DNA of 64,000 nucleotides from Panulirus ornatus (Eukaryota > Arthropoda > Malacostraca > Decapoda > Palinuridae), in NCBI RefSeq assembly GCF_036320965.1, contig NC_092265.1, positions 3,696,501 through 3,760,500 of the forward strand. The letters are read 5' to 3'. A program made the position numbers and the translations under genes. Positions 56,151 through 64,000 of this stretch are shown piece by piece (the first letter of the stretch is position 1; each line of letters begins with the position of its first letter). The notes beneath the pieces were generated by a model that did not search any database, was not told the origin of the DNA, and was given only the letters and a program-made list of their open reading frames with translations.

Positions 56151-57180
56151 TAGAATTGTCTCGATTAGGACCTCAGCTGCCCATGCCGTCTCAGCTAACA
56201 TAAAAAAAAAAATCCCTGGAAGGCATTTTTGATGGAAAATAAACTCAATCGATGCTGACATTTCCCTTGCATTCCCTGTATGGACCCAGCGAGCATGGGG
56301 AGCTCTCCTGTAGTAGCCACTGAATAAAACAATACTTGCCAAACCACTGTTCACCCCACCTACAGCAGCTGTAGTACCCCTTTCCCACATAAGTGGGATA
56401 CCAACTACAATAAAACAGCAGTCTATATACGTTGTATGGTATTAGGATGTGCAAGTTCTACTGCATTTCCTGGTTCTGTCCATATGGGAGGCGCTACGGC
56501 GAGTTAGGCATACGAGTCGGTGGCGGCGAGCTCCAAGTCCCTCCCTCCCTCACTCTCAAGCGATACAGTCAATAGGGTTAAAGCCTCGGCAGGGTTATGG
56601 GCAAGGTATATCAATAACCTCGAAACGCCATGGACAATAAATACAAAACGTATTGACCCGATTCATTCCAGTTTCTACGATTCCGAAAAAGAACCAAATT
56701 GAAACGATCGAGCGACAAGAATAACAAAAAGATATTTTTTTTTTTTGTTCCCATAAGGCTCAAAGCCAGCTAGTGAGGTCGAACAAACAAAAACTGGGTC
56801 ACTCCGCTCCATGCACTGCCCATGACCAATAGTAATCGATAAGTGTCCCAGTTAGACTGGGATGTGACACACGGTACTGGCAAGAACGCTGGCCCTGATT
56901 GGTCAGAGGGTGAGGACGTCACATGTTGCCAAAGCAATGCAGGTGGAGTAAATGTTTATAATACTATAAAGTGGTCATGAACACCAGTGTTGAAGAAACG
57001 ACGTATTGTACCGTGGCTGTGTATGAGAACTTACAATATAATACAGTATCTTTCGCTTCATTACTGTATTACTGGATTAGCCCAATACATGAAAAAAAGC
57101 TGTTAATTCTCAGTGACAAAATGTATTCCTATTTCGACACAGTCTCAAGTAAATTTATTGCTTTTCTTTTATTTCCTCAG
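56151..57180. other. Unassigned, ending in a strong splice acceptor
   Basis: The last 23 bases (TTGCTTTTCTTTTATTTCCT then CAG, ending 57180) are a textbook pyrimidine tract plus acceptor. The 202-codon frame starting at 56971 runs through this apparent intron and is AT-composition driven, so I do not call it. Confidence 0.4.
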
Positions 57181-57294
57181 TGGAAACGTTTGAAATGTTG
57201 TCGGAAACGTTCACTGAAAGCGTTGCAGACACGAGACACGAATCAGAGTCGGACAGCCAGCAGCTTGATCGAGGGAATATTAAATATAAAGAAC
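57181..57294 (+). CDS. Candidate internal exon, acidic peptide
   Basis: Starting two bases after the acceptor at 57180, frame 3 reads ETFEMLSETFTESVADTRHE, then SESDSQQLDRGNIKYKE. Hydrophilic and acidic, with G favoured in first codon position, unlike the overlapping 202-codon frame. The frame meets a TAG at 57300; a donor-like GTATTT at 57295 leaves phase 1. This fits the acceptor phase at 57555. No family recognised. Confidence 0.3.
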
Positions 57295-57554
57295 GTATTT
57301 AGTGGCTACAAATTACGACAATGGAACCTTATCATTCTGTGGTTAACAGGAGACTCGGACCAATGGCTAAAGTTATCTATAGTTAAACGCGCAGTTGCCA
57401 TATTGTTTATTGCTCACGTCGTTGTCATAAAGTATTTGATTACTTACTTTAAGGCAAGAACAATTTCGTCTGTGGATGCGAGTTTCTGTCAGTCCTTCAC
57501 GACGTGCACACCGCCTCAGCTCTGGTGTTACCTCCTCGGCGTTCACGTATTCAG

Positions 57555-57664
57555 TGACGGAGGACGACGCTTTGAGTGACGAGGAAAAGAGGAGTCTGAG
57601 TAATGAGATTGTTTGGTTGCCGGCAGCCAGTCAAAACGCTAGTTTGATGCGCACTGCTTTTTAA
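57555..57664 (+). CDS. Candidate terminal exon
   Basis: After TATTCAG (ending 57554), frame 2 reads TEDDALSDEEKRSLSNEIVW, then LPAASQNASLMRTAF and TAA at 57662. G is frequent at first codon positions. It needs two bases to complete the split codon, which matches the one base left by the 57181-57294 model (intron about 260 bp). No conserved domain recognised. No clear AATAAA follows within 150 bases. Confidence 0.3.
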
Positions 57665-58632
57665 GTGGTTGACTAATGTATTGGGTGGTGTTATTGCTAA
57701 TGTCTCGATGCTACACGTAGCCTATACTGGAGACGTATCGCTTCCAGTTGATTATTTTGTATAAACAAACTCATATACTGTATTCTTTATGAATTAAGGC
57801 TTGCCTGGAACTCTGAAAATATCCAAAATGCTTTACGTGTTTCCAAAAACTTGTAGACGTTCATCTTCTAGGCCTTCTGATAGTATTTTTGGACTTTTAA
57901 ATCCTGTTTATCTTAAATCTTGGATTACTTCCTTTCTCCTCGGCTTCTCATATTCTCTTCACTGATCATTTCCATCTCTTTTTCATACAGTCTCTTGTTC
58001 TCCTCCTCCTCCTCTTCCTTGCTTCTCTTCCTCATTATCGGTCAAAATACCTCTTGGTTCTCCTCCTCCTCTTCGTCATCATCATCATTACCATTCAACT
58101 CATTTCTATAACTCATTTAAACATCTCACTCCCTTCCTTCCGCATTTAACCACTCCACATGTCAGCACCTTCTCCACCACCACCACCTCAGTAAACACTC
58201 CCGGATCTAAACTACCTCGCTGCTCCTTTCCATTTACCTATCTCATGCTTCCTCTTTCATTCTGCTACTCATGGAAGCTTTCCCCCCCTCATTTTGTCTC
58301 ACTCTTCCCCAATCTTCTCATTCCTATCTTTCCGTCCTATGGCTTTCCCGCCATTTCCTCCCCGTGTCTTGCTCTAGTTCCAGTATATGCATACCTGCTA
58401 CTTCCCTCTTGCTCGTTACGGCTCGCCGCAAATGGCCATTGCTGCTATTCGCCTACCGGAAAAATTCCAAGGGCAGAGAATTCAAGGACAACACGCTTTA
58501 CGTGCATACACCTGTAGTATCGGATGAGTGTCTGGCACCACAGGTCAGACTCCTGGTTGGGAAGATGTCTCTGGGGTGTTCAGACTGACTCTGAGCCAGC
58601 TCCTGGGATCTCCTTACTTCGTACGAGAGCAC

Positions 58633-58638
<6 letters not shown>
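57665..58638. other. Unassigned, pyrimidine-rich
   Basis: (TCC)n/(TTC)n-like runs at 57996-58080 and a (TCA)n at 58075-58090. Frames are Ser/Leu/Pro low complexity. Confidence 0.45.

Positions 58639-58674
<36 letters not shown>
58639..58674. repeat. (TC)n microsatellite
   Basis: About 18 TC units. 58675-59303 is unassigned, with (ATC)n at 58983-58998 and (TC)9 at 59179-59196. Confidence 0.95.
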
Positions 58675-58678
<4 letters not shown>

Positions 58679-59301
58679 TCCTCCTCCTTAAACAGCCATC
58701 TTTCCATATTACAGCCCGTTCCCTCTCTCTCTCTCCCCCTTCTTTCTCTACGTTCCCTCTCCCTTCGCTAACTCTCCCTCGCCTAGCATATTCAAACTTA
58801 ACCTTGAAATCAAGTCATTCAGAGAAGAGCATTGGCTTATTTGCTTTCGACCTGGAGTCATCCACCCACCTCGCCACTTACAAAGTTCAAAGTTCAAAGC
58901 TGAGTCAGTCGGGAGGAAAGTCCAACAGACTGGATACGAGGCAGAAATTCTTTTTTTTCTTTATGTTTATTTTCGAATTATTATCACCATCATCATCATC
59001 CACAAACATTATGATTATTATGATTGGCGTCATCTCAAGTCAACTGAAACTCCTAATGTTCGAGTCTTAGAAGCTTCGAAAAGGAACCCCCTGAAGCAGG
59101 TTTGTGCAGGCCACAGTTCTCCAGGGAGACTCAGCTTCAGGGAGTTCGCTACATACGTATTAGCTTTACCTCCTTCACCTCTCTCTCTCTCTCTCTGAGT
59201 CGCTGTATCAAATGATTCCCCCAACTTTCCCCTTCCCTTATCTTCACACTTCCCTCCTTTCATTCGCTCTGTAAACCCTACTATCGCCCTTCTTTCCTTC
59301 C

Positions 59302-59303
<2 letters not shown>

Positions 59304-59366
<63 letters not shown>
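59304..59366. repeat. (TC)n microsatellite, 63 bp
   Basis: Perfect TC array. (CCCT)n follows at 59489-59512. Confidence 0.97.
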
Positions 59367-59370
<4 letters not shown>

Positions 59371-60639
59371 TGTTCACTTTCTCCCTCACCCTATCATAAC
59401 CCTCGTACCCTTCACACTTGCATACATTTTCCACCCGACACTTGGTGTATCACTCCTCCTCTTTCCGTCCCTTCCTACGTGTGCCGTGTTCCCTCCCTCC
59501 CTCCCTCCCTCTCTCTCTCCATGGATAGTGTTCCTTTCCTCCTACGTGACTCACAGGTCGAGGCAGAGGGCATAATGTCGTCCCTGTGTGTGTAAGGCTG
59601 GGGGGGAGCCGCCACACACGCACCTACCAATAACAGGGATCCTGGACGTGTTGTGGAGGGACAAGTGCTCGGGTAAAACCTTCACACTGGTCTTGACCTT
59701 ATCATCGACTCCCTCACGAGACTCCATTGACCTCTATGTCTGAAGACAGAGTACATTCAACCTTCTCGGCTTTGACCAGGTACCTCACGCTCTGAGATGG
59801 ACTGGAGGCTTTCGTTATACGAAAGAATTACGAAGTGTGTCGTCTATAAGGCAATGAGGGACGTCTGACCCAAAGACTAATGAGAGGGCAGACGAAAGCA
59901 GACGGCGGATCATGAGACTTTGGTTTCATATCCTCATAGTGAGAAAGTCAAGTCTTTCGTAAATTGAATCTACTGATCAATACATCTGTTTCTGGAGTAT
60001 CCATCAACATTAGAGTTTTCTCACTCGCTTGATTTTCGATCAAATTCATCATAATTTGGGAGACGTGTGATGATGGAAGGTGGCGTGTGTGAAGCCGTAC
60101 TGACCCTAAATCGGAAAATGGAAAGGATTTGGAAGGGGGGAAAATTCTCCCTCCTTATGACAACCATGTCTAAATGGGAGTGTGTACGTAATGCCTCACG
60201 ATACAGGAGGGGTGATGGACATCAGGAATTGAATATGTTTACGACGAGACCTTATAATGAAAAAAAATACATATATATGATCCCGTCTTACATGTTATAT
60301 AACGTCGAAATTACTCCAGGGCTGCAAACTCATTGTACGCTAGGGAATATCTGGGGATGAGAAGACTTCCAAAACTTCGACCATGGAGGACCTACTAAGG
60401 GAAAATAGTTTGGCGAATACTTCCAAACTTAAGGCACCGCCGATGGGTCTCGGTGGCCAAGATCTTATATTTGGCGTCACGGGAAATACGTATTAAAAGG
60501 CACGACCGTCATTTGATTTTGAGGAGTTAGGGAATCTGTAATCTATTCGATTATATAGTCTATTCGTTCGTTTTCATCTAGTGTTGAACAAAACGAGGGA
60601 TTTCCTTGAAGTACCTTTGATAGTCGGAATTTTCCTCTA
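59367..60639. other. Unassigned
   Basis: No array except (CCCT)n. A 97-codon frame at 60067-60360 is unsupported. Confidence 0.4.
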
Positions 60640-60965
60640 AAAAGTACGTTGGAGATTCTAGAAAACGTTTGTCAAGTGTCAAATTTGCTAGGTTTACCTG
60701 GGCGTGTGTCGCTGGTAGCTGCTAATAATGGTAAACTTGCAGAGGAAAATGGGGAAGTTGGTTCGTGTCTAGTACAAAGTTGGGGTGAGTGTTTTCTACT
60801 GAAAAAATGGAAAGGCGCTACGTGTTTTCTATTAAGAGGAGGGGAACTGGTAAATATTTTCACTTACGAAGTGGCAGCTTGGTGTTTTCTACTTGAAAGT
60901 GGGAAGCTGTCAAGTGTTTCACAAAGTGAGAAGCTGGAGCGCGTTTTCTACCACCACCTAAGATA
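60640..60965. repeat. Degenerate tandem repeat, GTGTTTTCTACT type
   Basis: GTGTTTTCTA(C/T)T and AAGTGGGAAGCTGG phrases recur about every 45 bases (60789, 60827, 60881, 60941). The 105-codon open frame over it is a repeat effect. Confidence 0.6.
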
Positions 60966-61680
60966 ACAGCCACGCTACCCACTACGACATGTAAAGTTTG
61001 GACGAGTTTTCTACTCTAGACTGGAAAGTTGATGGCTGTTTACACGAATCCAGATAGGAAGTCTGGAACAAGACACTTCGTTGATCAATAACGACTTGAC
61101 CCCTTTTAAAAAGTTCACCTTGCACCGGAGACCGTTCTGACCTTTTGTCTCGCTCCTCCTCCAAACTGGCTCTCAGTGGGAGGAGGGTCAAGTTCATCCA
61201 GCCAGGCCCCCCCCTCCTCCTCCATGGGCTTCGAGTGAAGTAGATCCTGGAAGACGTGTTGACTAACAGGTCCTGAAGGAGTGATGATTGGTCATCACTT
61301 TCGCCTGATATCGACCGCATCTTCCTTAATGAGAGCAATTACTATACATCGTATCTAATGGGTCATGACCGGCTTGTGTGGGTGTACAAGAATGATCCCT
61401 AATGACGGAAGTACTTCACCATGTACTCAACATCTGGAGTACATTTTCTCATTACCCGCACCGCTGTGTCACTTGTCCCCCATGTCGTGGGTAGATGCAA
61501 CGCAACTGCCATAGTAGAGATGATGTTTTGATTTACGGCTCATTTCGAAATAGGTATTTAAGGAATACGTCTCATCATGACAGATTACCGCGTTTGTGGG
61601 TGGCGCAGTAAACAGCTATTTAAGTAATTAGACTAATTTTTTCATCACAGTAAGGCGTGTTGCGTGGGAAGTGAGGCTGT
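60966..61680. other. Unassigned, with a 118-codon minus frame
   Basis: The minus frame 60982-61338 (starts MLSLRKMRSISGESDDQSSL) is fairly hydrophilic and free of repeats, but no family or splice context supports it. Confidence 0.3.
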
Positions 61681-61684
61681 GAGT

Positions 61685-61755
61685 CATGGTGATAGTGATG
61701 ATGTGTCGCGGTGATAGTGATGATGTGTCGTTGTGATAGTGATGATGAGTGTAGC
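61685..61755. repeat. Minisatellite, 21-22 bp unit, 3 copies
   Basis: GTGATAGTGATGATGTGTCG recurs three times; GTGGTGATGAGTG-like phrases continue to about 61990. Confidence 0.8.
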
Positions 61756-61989
61756 GAAGTGTGGGTGATGGGTAGGTTGGCCATAAGGGTGAGTATGGTA
61801 TGGTGTTATGCGATACCTACAATACTTGTGGTGACGAGTGGTGATGAGTGTGGCCATCATGTGGTGACTGTGTTGCTCATGACAATGACTTGTGGTGATG
61901 TGGTAACAAGGACACTGGAAAGAGAACATCTCGACCATATGTATGGTGATTAGGATGAACACAGCGGCTATGTGGTGATGAATAATGAT

Positions 61990-62507
61990 GGTTGACTCGT
62001 TTAATCAAGTGGCTGTCAAGGCCGTGGTGTCATTAAGTGAAATGTACCACTTAAGCTACATTTGATAGTTAATGGTGAGAATGGGTGACAAGGGCTGAGA
62101 ATGTAGAGAGGTTAGATATTATAAACATTATGAGTCATTTGGTTGTTAACTCATCATGTGGTTACTGGGGCACAACTGGGTCATCAGAAACCAGTAACAA
62201 ACGTTGTGATTGTTGTGTTCAAATTATATACGTTTTTGTAGACTGAGTGAGCTGAGGGAAATGAGGAATTCATTTTCATCGTGTTTAATAACAAATGCAA
62301 GAGAGATATAGGAGGGATGAGGTCATGAGAATTATAATGTTGTTCTTCAAGAACCGCCATAGCAGAATCATGATCTGTTTATCATGTCATGTCATTTCAA
62401 AGTATTTCAAAAATGAGATAGTTTGAAGCATTTATATTTTCTGAGTCGACTGAAAAAAAAAATTCTTATATAAAAATCTTAAGTTATGGCACGATATTTC
62501 CTCTAGC
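61990..62507. other. Unassigned
   Basis: No array or coding-like frame. Confidence 0.4.
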
Positions 62508-62511
62508 ATAC

Positions 62512-62540
<29 letters not shown>
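62508..62540. repeat. (CA)n microsatellite
   Basis: About 16 CA units, followed by CTGACCTATGCTAGG, which resembles CCAACCTATGCAAGG at the (CA)n end of SINE copy 1. Confidence 0.94.
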
Positions 62541-62542
<2 letters not shown>

Positions 62543-64000
62543 GACCTATGCTAGGAATGACACCTTTATGACAGGTTGTCTGTCACTGACAGGATCCCGT
62601 ACCAGGCTGAGTCTCGGCGTAACTGTAAACACACAACACAAAACTCATCGCCTCTACCAGAGCAATATACGCAGTCTTAGAATTATTTTGAATACCCGAG
62701 GAAGGTGTTCAAAATGAGTCACTTCTTAACATTTATTACTTGAAGATCACCCGTCTTTCATAACCTTCGTAGTCGACTGGCCTAAAGCCCAAAATGCATA
62801 TCCATCCAATCAGCGAAAAGCCCATCATCACCACTGTAGTACTATCTGATAAGCATAGGGACTTCTAATCCCCATTCCCTCCTTCCATAACGCCAAGGGA
62901 AGTCCCCCTCCCTCACCCAAAGAAACCGTAATGACCTAACTATTTCCGTTTCAGTTTTAACTCACGACCGTAATCAAACCACAGGCTAAACGATCCCTCA
63001 TTAGACCACACCCTTGCAGATAAACCATCCTCTCCCGCTGCGTAGTCGGGAATTATTGTCTTAATTACCGTAAAGTTAAACTAAGGAAAACGTTACACGA
63101 AGACTTGATTGAAGTATTTCCTTCAGCGGAAGTCACACTGGAGACGAAGAAAATGGATGTTAAATTTCTTTTTTAAATGATTTCTACGGGAAAGAAAAAA
63201 TGTTGACAAATTTAGCTCAATTTAAAGTGAGGCCAAAATAACACAACTGTTCTGCTACAGTTAAGCCATTTCTTGCATGTTTAAAACTGGGGTTGTTACT
63301 TTTCGTGGCGATTACCACGAAATATTCATTTATAAATGTAACCTTTTCTATTCGTTACTCGAGTGAAGGTAATCAGAGCTGTTGCTGCTCTCCAGTTTCA
63401 TGCCCGAGAGCGGTGATAATCATTTGCCTTTTGGAGTATAAAGTAACTGAGGATCAGCCAGTTCCAAGTCACAGTTCCTAACCGGATTCAAGATGTGGAA
63501 GGGCGCTGGGAAAGTCTTCGTGGAATCCTTAAGTGAGGTGGGAGGGCCAGGCGAAAGGTCAAGGGGCGAGAGGGAAAGGCAGAAATTAAGGTGGAGGGGG
63601 GGAAGAAGGAAGAGATGGTGGTTATCGAAGCTTAGAGGTGATGATCAGTGAGTAACGGGGGGAGTTGAAGATGATACCAGGATGGGGTCTGCAACATTTT
63701 GTAAACAAGGTGAACCAGACTGGAGTTGTGGACGCTACCAACTCGCAACACGTCCAAAAACTCTACCACAACCCTTACCATCACCACAACCCAGTACGGC
63801 TATCATCACAACCACTACCAACAACAACAACAGCACTGCCATCCTCACTTCCACCATCAGTACCACAATAATACATTCACCTCGACCCTCTGGCGTACAG
63901 TATACGCATATACGTCTTGGTGACGGGCCCTCACGAGAAACAATGAGGACGCGTATCCCGGTAGTGTGTTATGAGGCCTAGGAGGGAGCGCTTAGGGCGT
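62541..64000. other. Unassigned right end
   Basis: G-rich block at 63580-63660 and a (CAA)n/(ACC)n-like stretch at 63770-63860 that produces Thr/Asn/His-rich open frames. No gene or element recognised. Confidence 0.4.

Noticed and set aside
56971..57579. 202-codon plus-strand open frame
   Set aside because: It runs through a textbook pyrimidine tract and acceptor at 57158-57180. Its codons lack the first-position G preference seen in the alternative frames of the same DNA. No family match.

Overview
This window is eukaryotic, non-coding, repeat-dominated DNA. There are no bacterial features such as operons or ribosome binding sites, and no open frame gives a recognisable full-length protein. 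The composition fits a decapod crustacean (shrimp, crab or crayfish type). About 14 long (AT)n arrays, about 16 long (GA)n/(TC)n arrays and many (CA)n/(GT)n arrays lie in 64 kb, and decayed crustacean-style LINE and SINE copies lie between them. The order is inferred from genome style; the species cannot be named.

Four kinds of sequence fill the window. (1) Microsatellites, often compound (CA+AT, GT+GA). (2) At least twenty minisatellites with 17-57 bp units, some near-perfect (40 bp at 24471-24680; 28 bp at 25288-25455) and others badly decayed. (3) Broken transposable elements. CR1/L2-like reverse transcriptase (RT) pieces are at 15140-15440, 21051-21665 and 30800-30875. A second RT family is at 6584-6940 and 13921-14100, and a LINE C-terminal tail is at 32068-32205. 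Two copies of one tRNA-derived SINE family are at 29026-29212 and 55989-56150. All the RT pieces carry stops or frameshifts. (4) Strand-asymmetric purine or pyrimidine tracts and unassigned DNA.

The most unusual structure is a 21-bp repeat family at four separate places (6113-6327, 18498-18785, 34276-34540, 37806-38160). At every one, direct copies are followed, after a spacer of about 15-100 bp, by inverted copies. This resembles Drosophila Foldback elements, whose terminal inverted repeats are built from short tandem repeats. I propose it as an undescribed foldback-like repeat or element. One strand reads as a heptapeptide repeat (VLKGRTV), so gene predictors may wrongly call proteins here.

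Possible host-gene content is thin. Three places have coding-like codon patterns and splice-like edges: 11204-11483 (+), 53717-53787 (+, good start context with an upstream ORF) and the pair 57181-57294 / 57555-57664 (+, strong acceptor and matching splice phase). None matches a family I know, and all need transcript support. A GC-rich stretch at 30873-31498 holds 13 TGACG motifs, including a perfect TGACGTCA, and is the best regulatory candidate. Transposons have landed inside minisatellites at least twice (the CR1-like piece inside the 57-bp family, and the SINE inside a decayed array at 28800-29350).
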